From assembly GCA_963513935.1 (NCBI GenBank), contig OY740770.1:92086301-92150300 (forward strand): a stretch of 64,000 nucleotides of DNA, read 5' to 3'. Shown in pieces: positions 1 through 11,392 of this stretch. The stretch comes from Aphrophora alni (taxonomy: Eukaryota; Arthropoda; Insecta; Hemiptera; Aphrophoridae). Position 1 is the stretch's first letter. Each line of letters starts with the position of its first letter. A model generated the notes under the pieces. The model was given only the letters and a program-made list of their open reading frames with translations, made no database searches and was not told the origin of the DNA. The position numbers and the translations under genes are program-made.

Positions 1-97
1 GCCCAAGGTCCGCTATAAATAAAATTGAAGTTGTGAGGGCCGCATCATAAAATAATTCTTACGCAACTTTATAAAAAATAACAAATATACAAAACAA

Positions 98-1369
98 TTA
101 GTGTGAAATTTGAGGATCTTGGTTTTCACTAACCAGTGTGTCAATATTAACAATATTTGTTGTTGAAAAACGGAGAAACTAAGAAAGAGACTTATCAGAC
201 AGGGAACATTTATATTTTGACTTCATGATTATAAATTTCATGATGGGAAGTTGCTATCACAAAGATACGTGCTTCCAAGCATTGAGTCCATTTCCTAAGT
301 TTCGCAAGTTGAGGCAACGTTCCCGTGGGAGTAATTTTATTCGAGTTAAATATGAAACTTCCTTAAAACCTTCATTTTTTCAAATTGCACTTTACAGCTT
401 GGATAAAATGAAAACTTTTGTTTTTTTAGTTGAGACTTTAAAAGTTTAATTTAGTTTTTAAATCCTTTAATGTGGCCATATAAATTGGTAATATTTTGAT
501 GCTTTCCTTGTACTTCATATTCAATTCGTTAAGTTGGGATGTCATGTCTATTAAAAATCCAAAGTCCGGTAGAACTTTTACTTCAATTTAATTTTCCAGT
601 TCCGTAGTGTCGGACATCTTTCATTTTTAAGTAAAAGAGAAATCTCTCTCCGCCGCTTCCAACGAATATCGGTGTGAAGTAATAAGTCCCCATATGTAGC
701 ATCTACTTTGGCCAAATAATCACGAAACTTCCTGTGAGTCAAAGCAGGATTGCACCCTCGTTAACAACAACTTTCATGACATTCATTTAATATAAGGACT
801 TTCCAAAAGGGCCTATTGGTGAACAATGCAGTGTATCAAAGGAGAGTAGATATTGTTTTGTTTCAAGAGTCCTCAAATCCAATTTCAGTTCCTATCACAG
901 CTCCATCAGTGTCAATACAGGAACATTTATCGAATCCCCCATAGTCTGATACCACCTTATATACAGCTTCAAAAATATCCATACCCTTGGTTGTACAATG
1001 GAGAGGAATAAGATCAAGCATCTTCTCTGCTACACTGCAGTCCTCTTGAGTTGTGCGAAAAATAATTACAATTTGGTTGATGTCGGATAGGTCAATGCTT
1101 TCGTCATGGAAGATTGAGATATATTTACATTTTTCAATTGTATCATGCAATGTTTTGAATACATATTGTTTAATATGGTGTACACGTCTTGCAATCGTTT
1201 GAAGCGATACTGAGTCTGTTTCGAATTTTTCGGCAATTTTTGCTACATTGAATTGTTTCACCATTTTGATTGCACAATTCTTGATAAGCACTCCATCACT
1301 AAAAGGCTTTTTCGATTTAACAATTTCAAGCCATACTTCGTAAGATATTACATTTATTATCAGTGTCAC
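98..1369 (-). pseudogene. Decayed hAT-family transposase (GTF2IRD2/ZBED5-like group)
   Basis: An intact hAT transposase cuts and pastes its own DNA element in the nucleus; this copy cannot. The upstream part (863-1369) is one open frame of 168 codons. It carries VSLQTIARRVHHI, then FHDESIDLSDINQIVIIFR (residues 87-105, around the first acidic residue of the RNase H-like fold) and CIDTDGAVIG (151-160, matching the family TDGA motif). Below 863 the homology continues through frame changes and stops: THRKFRDYLAKVDATYGDL and HTDIRW near 640-735, DFGFLIDMTSQLNELNMKY near 500-575, and the C-terminal dimerisation region with IIMKSKYKCSLSDKSLS and FSTTNIVNIDTLVSE near 100-235, ending at TAA 98-100. 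The N-terminal BED zinc finger was not found. The window edge probably cuts off the element's 3' terminal repeat. Family assignment is firm; the subgroup name is from memory. Confidence 0.85.
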
Positions 1370-3204
1370 ATTTTGTCAAACATAATATGTTTGTTGTTTT
1401 AGGTTTTTCATAATGGGGCTGTAGCATTTCTAGACTTACTAGTATACTGGCTGAAACATTATCTCATGTAACGTAGTATAATGTCGTTTCATATTATATT
1501 ATTTAGTAACATATTACCTACATACAAACAATGCACTGAAGTTAATTATTGTTGTTTATAATTAAATAATCTGATTCTGTACAGCTTTGAGACTCACCAG
1601 TATAGAGACGTTGAAACGAGCGAAGCGAGTGTGCTTGCAGGAGAAGAGTCGGTGGCTTATAATAAGCCTTGTAATAAGGCTGGCAAATAAACGTGTTTTT
1701 TCTTGTTTTTGTTTTTTATGTCTAAAGTCAAAGAGAATACTTTTACAGTAAGTATTATGAGTTAAATATTTAATCTATATTTTAAAATGAACATCACGTG
1801 TCCCTGTATTAAAGATTAAAAAAGCCATAAACAGAGTTAATCCTGCTTTCCAATCTTTCACCTTCCATTCAAGTTTTGACACCCCTGCATAACATTCCTC
1901 GTCCTCTACTCCTTCCTATTAAAACTCTCCAATATAAATTCCTACATCACAAAATGACATTCTATTAAGTAAAATTTTGACAATGTGCCATGAATGAGCT
2001 TTAAGTCAAGAATTCCAAAGTGTTATTGTCGTATAAATCCCTTCTCCCTTTATCTTGTTTCAATAATGGAGAGTTTATGTAGGAACACAAAATCGTAATA
2101 GAGAAGTAGGTATTAACAATACACACAAATAAATAATACAAATTTGTTTATTTCTTATGTAACTTTGCTTTCTTTTTTAATTAGATATATTATATTGAGG
2201 GAAGTTTCTTTGTGAAATACGTTAGAATTTATTAACTTTACTTTTTTGTGGTAAACACATTTGTTTGTCAATACCAACACAAAATAATGTAAATGTACAT
2301 TTAAGTTTTTATTTTTTGTTCAACAAATACAATAACAATTATTGGTATTAGAATAAAAATTCAGGAACTAAAAAGAATAAAATATGCCTTCGTTCAATTT
2401 CTACGAATGTGTTCGTTAGATTTCGCGACAAATCTATTGAATGGTTTATAGGCATTTTAAATTATAACTTTAAGTTTCAAAGTTGTTACAATCAAACCAA
2501 ACAGTAATTTTATTTTTTATTGAAATAAAATTTGATAAGACACAGCACAGAGGCGCATAAGTATAAAATATGATTTCGTAACTAAAATGTGGGTTACATG
2601 TTAAATTTACATGGGGTAAAAATTTCGTTAGGTGTAGCACGTATTTTTTATCGGTTAGACGTTTGCTTTTATTTGTTTTGTGCACAGATATGACTAATAT
2701 ATTTGTACGTACCATTAAATAATAGCATTAAATACATATTTGTCATTGTTAAAATACTACGTTGAAACAATAAATATAACTTGCAGAGATTATTACTGAA
2801 ACGGAATAGAATTGGGCAAGAATGGTTATTAGTTAGGCCGAAATGTTCGAGGTTTATTAAATAACAACCGATGGTTCAGTATACTTTATGCGTTTAATAT
2901 AATTTATCCAACTCAATATCTTTATTTATTAATATCTGTTAACTCAATTTAATACTTTTCTAATACATCGGTTGTTTAATTAATTACTTTAATAAATCCA
3001 GTTGTTTTTATATTCGTGTTCATATAATCTATATGTATATTATCAGGGGTTCAATTACTTAAATTAATACTACGGTCTTTCTATCTTTAAGCAAAAGCAA
3101 TGTTGCGAGAATAAAGTTGATTCAATTAATCTCTCTTCGTATAGGCCGATCTATATGAAGTTTAATAAAAGAACAGAATACACATGAAGCTTGTTCACCT
3201 CTGT
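1370..3204. other. AT-rich non-coding stretch
   Basis: No convincing exon or transposon protein is seen. The sequence CGAGCGAAGCGAGTGTGC at 1617-1634 is a GC-rich island that recurs in diverged form at 16.9 and 19.6-19.7 kb. The minus-strand ORFs near 2.5-2.7 kb and 3.15-3.34 kb have AT-driven composition and no family resemblance. Confidence 0.6.
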
Positions 3205-6200
3205 TCGTGGAACTAACCGTACTCGGACTGTGATCCCTCGTGATCTTGGTTCCTTGACTATTCTAAATGAATAAAATAAATTCCTGAAAAGGAAGTAGAC
3301 TTGGTTTCCTGAAGAACTAAATGAGGTCGATGACACACTAACCTAAACTAATCGTACTCGGACTGTGATCCCTCATGATATTGGTTCCCTAGACTCTTCT
3401 CCTGAAGAACCCAATGAGGTCAATAACACTCTAACCTAACCTAGTCTTAACGTACTCGGACTGTGATCTCTCGTGAACTTGGTTCCCTGGACTTTTCTAC
3501 TGAAGAACTAAATAAGGTCGATGACACTCTAACCTAACCTAGCCTTACCGTACTCGGAATGTAATCCCTCGCGATCTTGGTTCCCTGGACATTCTCCTGA
3601 AGAACCCAATGAGGTCGATGACACTCTAACCCAACCTAAACTTACCGTACTCGGAATGAAATCCCTCGTGATCTTGGTTCCCTGGACATTCTCCTGAAGA
3701 ACCCAATGAGGTCGATGACACTCTAAACTAACCTAGCCTTACCGTACTCGGAATGTGATCCCTCGGGATCTTGGTTCCCTGGACTCTTCTCCTGAAAAAC
3801 CCAATGCGGTCGATTACACCCTAACTAAACTAACCGTTTTCGGACTGTGATCCCTCGTGAACTTGGTTCCCCTGACTCTTCTCATGAAGAACTAAATGAG
3901 GTCGATGACGTCCTAACCTAACCTAACCTAACTGTAATCGGACTGTGATCCCTCGTGATCTTGGTTTCCTGGACTCTTCTCCTGAAAAACACAATGAGGT
4001 CGATGACACCCTAACGGAAACTAACCATTCTTGGACTGTGATCCCTCGTGATCTTGGTTCCCTGGACTCTTCTACTGAAAAATTCAATGAGGTCGATGAC
4101 ACACTAACCTAAACTAACCGTTTTCGGACTGTGATCTCTCGTGAACTTGGTTCCCTGGACTTTTCTACTGAAGAACTAAATGAGGTCGATGACACACTAA
4201 CCTAAACTAATCGTACTCGGACTGTGATCCCTCGTGATCTTGGTTCCCTGGAATTTTCTCCTGAAAAATCCAAGGAGGTCGATGACACCCTAACCTAAAC
4301 TAACCGTACTCGAACTGTGATCCCTCGTGATCTTGGTTCCCTAGATTCTTCTCCTGAAGAACCCAATGAGGTCGATAACACTCTAACCTTACCTAGCCTT
4401 ACCGTACTCGGAATGTGATCCCTCGTGAACTTGGTTCCCTGGACTTTTCTACTGAAGAACTAAATGAGGTCGATGACACTCTAACCTAACCTAGCCTTAC
4501 CGTACTCGGAATGTGATCCCTCGGGATCTTGGTTCCCTGGACTCTTCTCCTGAAGAACCCAATGAGTCCAGGTTAGAATGAGTCCAGGTACCTAAACTAA
4601 CCTTACTCGGACTGTGATCCTTCGTGATCTTGGTTCCCTGGACTTTCTACTGAAAAACCCAATGAGGTCGATGACACTCTAACCTAACCTAGCCTTACCG
4701 TACTGGGACTGTGATCCCTCGTTTACTGGGTTCCCTGGAGATTCTCACGAAAAACCTAATGCGGTCGATGACACCCTAACCTAAACTAACTGTACTCGGA
4801 CTGTGATCCCTCGTAATCTTGGTTCCCTGGACTCTTCTCCTGAAGAACCCTATGCGGTCGATGACACCCTAACCTAAACTAACCGTTTTCGGATTGTGAT
4901 CCCTCGTGATCTTGATTCCCTGGACTCTTCTCCTGAAGAACGCAATGCGGTCGATTACACCCTTTCTAAACTAACCGTTTTCGGACTGTGATCCCTCGTG
5001 AACTTGGTTCCCCTGACTCTTCTCCTGAAGAACCCTATGCGGTCGATACACCCTAACCTAAACTAACCGTTTTCGGATTGTGATCCCTCGTGATCTTGAT
5101 TCCCTGGACTCTTCTCCTGAAGAACCCAATGCGGTCGATTACACCCTTTCTAAACTAACCGTTTTCGGACTGTGATCCCTCGTGAACTTGGTTCCCCTGA
5201 CTCTTCTCATGAAGAACTAAATGAGGTCGATGACACCCTAACCTAAACTAACCGTTTTCGGATTGTGATCCCTCGTGATCTTGGTTCCCTGGACTCTTCT
5301 CCTGAAGAACCCTATGCGGTCGATGACACCCTAACCTAAACTAACCGTTTTCGGATTGTGATCCCTCGTGATCTTGATTCCCTGGACTCTTCTCCTGAAG
5401 AACCCAATGCGGTCGATTACACCCTTTCTAAACTAACCGTTTTCGGACTGTGATCCCTCGTGAACTTGGTTCCTCTGACTCTTCTCATGAAGAACTAAAT
5501 GAGGTCGATGACGTCCTAACCTAACCTAACCTAACTGTACTCGGACTGTGATCCCTCGTGATCTTGGTTCCCTTGACTCTTCTCATGAAGAACTAAATGA
5601 GGTCGATGACACCCTAACCTAAACTAACCGTTTTCGGATTGTGATCCCTCGTGATCTTGGTTCCCTGGACTCTTCTCCTGAAGAACCCTATGCGGTCGAT
5701 GACACCCTAACCTAAACTAACCGTTTTCGGATTGTGATACCTCGTGATCTTGGTTCCCTGGACTCTTCTCCTGAAGAACCCAATGCGGTCGATTACACCC
5801 TTTCTAAACTAACCGTTTTCGGACTGTGATCCCTCGTGAACTTGGTTCCCCTGACTCTTCTCATGAAGAACTAAATGAGGTCGATGACACCCTAACCTAA
5901 ACTAACCGTACTCGGACTGTGATCCCTCGTGATCTTGGTTCCCTGGACTCTTCTCCTGAAGAACCCTATGCGGTCGATGACACCCTAACCTAAACTAACC
6001 GTTTTCGGACTGTGATCCCTCGTGATCTTGGTTCCCTTGACTCTTCTCATGAAGAACTAAATGAGGTCGATGACACCCTAACCTAAACTAACCGTACTCG
6101 GACTGAGATCCCTCGTGATCTTGGTTCCCTTGACTCTTCTCCTGAAGAATCCAATGCGGTCGATTACACCCTTTCTAAACTAACCGTTTTCGGACTGTGA

Positions 6201-6280
6201 TCCCTCGTGATCTTGGTTCCCTTGACTCTTCTCATGAAGAACTAAATGAGGTCGATGACGTCCTAACCTAACCTAACCTA

Positions 6281-8138
6281 ACTGTACTCGGACTGTGATC
6301 CCTCGTGATCTTGGTTTCCTGGACTCTTCTCCTGAAAAACACAATGAGGTCGATGACACCCTAACGGAAACTAACCATTCTTGGACTGTGATCCCTCGTG
6401 ATCTTGGTTTCCTGGACTCTTCTCCTGAAAAACACAATGAGGTCGATGACACCCTAACGGAAACTAACCATTCTTGGACTGTGATCCCTTGTGATCTTAG
6501 TTCCCTGGACTTTTCTCCTGAAAAACACAATGAGGTCGATGACACCCTAACGGAAACTAACCATTCTTGGACTGTGATCCCTCGTGATCTTGGTTTCCTG
6601 GACTTTTCTCCTGAAAAACACAATGAGGTCGATGACACCCTAACGGAAACTAACCATTCTTGGACTGTGATCCCTCGTGATCTTGGTTTCCTGGACTCTT
6701 CTCCTGAAAAACACAATGAGGTCGATGACACCCTAACGGAAACTAACCATTCTTGGACTGTGATCCCTCGTGATCTTAGTTCCCTGACTTTTCTCCTGAA
6801 AAACCCAATGAAGTCGATGACACCCTAACGGAAACTAACCATTCTTGGACTGTGATCCCTCGTGATCTTAGTTCCCTGGACTTTTCTCCTGAAAAACACA
6901 ATGAGGTCGATGACACCCTAACGGAAACTAACCATTCTTGGACTGTGATCCCTCGTGATCTTGGTTTCCTGGACTTTTCTCCTGAAAAACACAATGAGGT
7001 CGATGACACCCTAACGGAAACTAACCATTCTTGGACTGTGATCCCTCGTGATCTTGGTTTCCTGGACTCTTCTCCTGAAAAACACAATGAGGTCGATGAC
7101 ACCCTAACGGAAACTAACCATTCTTGGACTGTGATCCCTCGTGATCTTAGTTCCCTGGACTTTTCTCCTGAAAAACCCAATGAAGTCGATGACACCCTAA
7201 ACTAAACTAACTGTACTCGGACTGTGATCCCTCGTGATCTTGGTTTCCTGGACTCTTCTCCTGAAAAACACAATGAGGTCGATGACACCCTAACGGAAAC
7301 TAACCATTCTTGGACTGTGATCCCTCGTGATCTTAGTTCCCTGGACTTTTCTCCTGAAAAACACAATGAGGTCGATGACACCCTAACGGAAACTAACCAT
7401 TCTTGGACTGTGATCCCTCGTGATCTTGGTTTCCTGGACTCTTCTCCTGAAAAACACAATGAGGTCGATGACACCCTAACGGAAACTAACCATTCTTGGA
7501 CTGTGATCCCTCGTGATCTTGGTTTCCTGGACTTTTCTCCTGAAAAACACAATGAGGTCGATGACACCCTAACGGAAACTAACCATTCTTGGACTGTGAT
7601 CCCTCGTGATCTTGGTTTCCTGGACTCTTCTCCTGAAAAACACAATGAGGTCGATGACACCCTAACGGAAACTAACCATTCTTGGACTGTGATCCCTCGT
7701 GATCTTAGTTCCCTGACTTTTCTCCTGAAAAACCCAATGAAGTCGATGACACCCTAACGGAAACTAACCATTCTTGGACTGTGATCCCTCGTGATCTTAG
7801 TTCCCTGGACTTTTCTCCTGAAAAACACAATGAGGTCGATGACACCCTAACGGAAACTAACCATTCTTGGACTGTGATCCCTCGTGATCTTGGTTTCCTG
7901 GACTTTTCTCCTGAAAAACACAATGAGGTCGATGACACCCTAACGGAAACTAACCATTCTTGGACTGTGATCCCTCGTGATCTTGGTTTCCTGGACTCTT
8001 CTCCTGAAAAACACAATGAGGTCGATGACACCCTAACGGAAACTAACCATTCTTGGACTGTGATCCCTCGTGATCTTAGTTCCCTGGACTTTTCTCCTGA
8101 AAAACCCAATGAAGTCGATGACACCCTAAACTAAACTA
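6281..8138. repeat. 929-bp higher-order repeat, two tandem copies
   Basis: Within the satellite, the stretch starting ACTGTACTCGG at 6281 restarts at 7210, an offset of 929 bp, and again at 8139 where the older array resumes. 929 equals ten 93-bp units minus one base: the sixth unit of each copy has TTCCCTGACTTTT instead of TTCCCTGGACTTTT. Units 6-10 match between the copies as judged from their translations, while units 2 and 3 differ in which variant they carry. In this block the stop-containing segment has become CTAACGGAAACTAACCATTC, so long reading frames stay open on both strands. They end at the one-base deletion and at the block borders, as expected for a by-product of a unit length divisible by three. 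Confidence 0.9.
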
Positions 8139-8591
8139 ACTGTACTCGGACTGTGATCCCTCGTGATCTTGGTTCTCTGGACTCTTCTCCTGAAGAACCC
8201 AATGAGGTCACTGACACCCTAACCTAACTTAGCCTTACCGTACTCGGACTGTGATCACACATGACCTTGGTTCTCTGGACTCTTCTCCCGAAGAATCCAA
8301 TGAGGTCGATGACCCCTAACCTAAACTAACCGTACTCGGACTGTGATCCCTCGTGATATTGGTTCCCTGGACTTTTCTCCTGAAAACCCAATGAAGTCGA
8401 TGACACCCTAACCTAAACTAATCGCACTCGGACTGTGATCCCTAGTGATCTTTGTTCCCTGGACTCTTCTACTGAAAAATTCAATGAGGTCGATGACACA
8501 CTAACCTAAACTAACCGTTTTCGGACTGTGATCCCTCGTGATGTTGGTTCTTTGGACTCTTCTCCTGAAGAACTAAATGAGGTCGATGACG

Positions 8592-8621
8592 TCCTAACCT
8601 AACCTAACCTAACCTAACCGT
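8592..8621. repeat. CCTAA pentamer run at the satellite edge
   Basis: Five consecutive CCTAA units close the right end of the satellite. This is the complement of TTAGG, the ancestral insect telomere repeat. Shorter runs of three or four pentamers lie inside the array near 3903-3930, 5513-5535 and 6262-6285. They are too short to be a telomere. Confidence 0.85.
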
Positions 8622-8625
8622 TTGC

Positions 8626-11324
8626 ATGGAATGAAGTATTGGTCAGCACCAATAATGGTATAATGGGAGTAATAAGGTTTTAATTTGTATTGGTAATGGA
8701 GTTTGCTGTTTTTTATGATTTATTCTTTTTTGTATAATTATTTACTGTAACGCCCCAAACTACAAAAAAGCTTAATTAATTGACGTGTGCTATACATATC
8801 TACATGATATGTAATATAATATACACGAATAAAATGAAATCCTGAAATTTATACAAATATAAACAGCTAAGGAGTAGGTCTGAGCTGTAAAAAATTCCAA
8901 TAGATTGTTAGTTTTAATGAAATAACTAAATAATACGTATTTTGGATTGGTGCCATCGGTTTACACATACTTAGGCTTCAGCTCTCTCTTTCTAAAAACC
9001 AAAATTGAGAGTTAGATGGTACTTAAATAATTTCTCCATAACATATTTTCCTTTCTACATAATTTATATTGCATTGAAATGTTTCTATCATCACAAGCGT
9101 TTCTTAAAGTATATAAAATATTAACTTTGTGAGAATATATTTGGCATTAACTCAAATATTCTCTAGTATTATAAGTGTTCGAGTTATGCGTGAGCACAAT
9201 TGTAATGGAAACTATTTTGACGTAACATTAGTAAATCCCTTCCATCTCTGAAAGACATTGCTCTTTTACTGTTTTAGTAAAGAATTCGTTTAAATAGAAT
9301 ACATTAGTTATGCTTTGAAATATTGACATATTGCCAATACAGTAGAGACAAAATTCATTTATGGAAAAAATTACTTGAGTCAAAACAATTCTACTGTAAA
9401 AATTGTAAACAATGTAGGCATTTCTTTTAATTAACGGGAAGGTAAAACAAACTTATTTTAGAAAAAAGGAGTAAATAATTCAAACACGACTTAAGACATT
9501 TTAAGAAATTTAAAAGATTTAAATGAAATTCCTTTCTAACATCTCTGAAAATAGGTTTTCTCCATTTATATAAAAAGTAATGGATTTTAATGAAACCTTT
9601 AATTTTAACATGTATCATGATTTGTTGATGAAAATTAATAATATTTTCTTGTGAGAAATCTTTGTAATTGAATTTCATTTGAAACCTCTTTATTTTAATA
9701 CATTACACGATACTAACAGCAAAATTGTTGATATAATGTAAACAGACTATAAACATACAGGTTTAATCGTAGTGTACAAGGGAACTGAACTTGTGCTACG
9801 AGATGTAAAACATCCTACCTTTCTAATCCTTCCCATGTTCGTGAGTTCACAATGTGACATGTTTGTGTGTAAAGTCAGGTTGGAACAGCTGACTGTTTTG
9901 GATTCTCTTTGCGTAATGTCAACTCAACTTTGATGTAAATAACTTTATGGACCTAACAACGCGCAGAACCAGTTTTCTAGACTATATCTGTCGCGTGTAC
10001 AATCCGGTTTTCTGATTTATACTGCCGATACTAGCTGTGTTATTTGTAGGCTTTAACTAGTTAAGTGAACCAGTTACAGTTCATTTTATTTCGTCATTTA
10101 TGAAGTAATCACAATAGTTTTGAGGTTAGAACAACTGCTGTTTGTTGGATATAGAATTTACACATTTACAAAAAATACGTAATGAAGAATAAGTAAATTA
10201 GTTTTTAAAGTAAGCTTCGTTTGAGTTCTGCTGGAGATTAAAAAAAATTTAACTCCAGAAGTGTAGGTCGTCAATATTTGTTACGACAGGTGCACTTTGC
10301 TGGGTTCATCGGCACAAAAAGTGACGATTAGTAACCTTGGTAAACACAATATTATTAAAGGAAAATCGAATGTAAACAACTGTTCTATAGGTGCACTAAT
10401 CAATAACTAAAGATTATGTGTTTCAGTAAACTCGAGGTTCATTTATTTTTCCCTAACTTATTTTCACTTATTTTATCAAATGATGACAGTTCGAGTTATC
10501 ATATGAAACAAGCTCGTTGAGACCGCTTATTGAGTGAGTTATAGTGGTAAAAAAGAAAAAAAGTCAACTCTCCAAAAATTATCATAATAGATTAATAGAT
10601 TTATTGTATTATATACATCTTTAAAGTGTAGTTATTAACATATTTTTGTATAACACTACTCGCATATTTATAATTTGACAATTATGTTTTATAATTATTT
10701 GTATAATTTAGAAAATGGGCTTGAAAACATTTTCCCAGGACAAAAATCAACACGTTTTCAAAAAGATTTTTTCTCACTAATAAAGCTTATAAGAATATAT
10801 ATATTTTTTAATTAATTTAGCTAAGATTTGGTACAATTTAAATTAATTGCTGTTTGTTTATAAACTTGAAATTTCAAGGGCTTATTCAAATTTTGTTTAG
10901 ACTTGTACAGTTTAAATTTGACACTACAATACTTGTTAAAAATATATTGTATGCATTTATTCTACACATATTTCTTAAACAGTATTATATAACATCCTTA
11001 ATTTATTTAGTGTGTAACAATTTTCTATATTTAAACAAGTGGTTTACAAATAAACTAAATAAAACACTGATTCTAAAGAAATTCTGATTAAAGATATCGT
11101 AAAAAATGTTATAGTTTTATTTCTTATATAGCCTATTAGAGGATATTAAAATTAGAAAAAAAATCTATTTTGATATTTTAGCAGTGCTATACTCGTACCG
11201 TATATTTAACACCTGTATAGATGGGCTAATTTTTAACATAATTATGTTAAATTATCTGTTTTATGTTTCATTTCAAAAACATTAAGAGCTTTTTTATGTA
11301 AAAAAAATGAATAGATTAAGCTCC

Positions 11325-11328
<4 letters not shown>
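8626..11328. other. AT-rich non-coding stretch
   Basis: No supported gene. A slightly GC-richer patch lies at about 9950-10100, without a recognisable frame. The short ORFs at 9.43-9.68 and 10.85-11.09 kb are rich in Phe, Leu, Ile, Lys and Asn, as random AT-rich sequence would give. Confidence 0.55.

Positions 11329-11388
<60 letters not shown>
11329..11388. repeat. (AT)n microsatellite
   Basis: About 30 uninterrupted AT dinucleotides. They produce an artefactual Ile-Tyr repeat in the overlapping minus-strand frame. Confidence 0.98.

Positions 11389-11392
<4 letters not shown>

Larger units (their letters stand above)
3205..8625. repeat. 93-bp tandem satellite array, about 58 units
   Basis: The unit is 93 bp. 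It can be followed by the conserved pieces GTGATCCCTCGTGATCTTGG, CCTGAAGAACCCAATGAGG and GTCGATGACACCCTAACC. Some units gain one or more extra CCTAA pentamers (about 98 bp or longer), for example near 3903, 5513, 6262 and 8592. The left part (3.2-6.27 kb) is heterogeneous and shows local multi-unit periods: a variant containing TATGCGG recurs at 4851, 5036, 5313, 5689 and 5967. The first unit is interrupted by about 50 bp of other sequence near 3257-3310. The array ends sharply after five CCTAA copies at about 8620. Most units contain in-frame stops (TAACCTAAA), so the array is not a gene. Confidence 0.97.

Noticed and set aside
225..449. Plus-strand 74-codon ORF
   Set aside because: Shadow of the minus-strand hAT transposase C-terminal region.
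6273..8134. Long ORFs on both strands in the satellite as repeat-protein genes
   Set aside because: The 93-bp unit is divisible by three, the frames end at array borders and at a one-base deletion, both strands are equally open, and most units elsewhere in the array contain stops.
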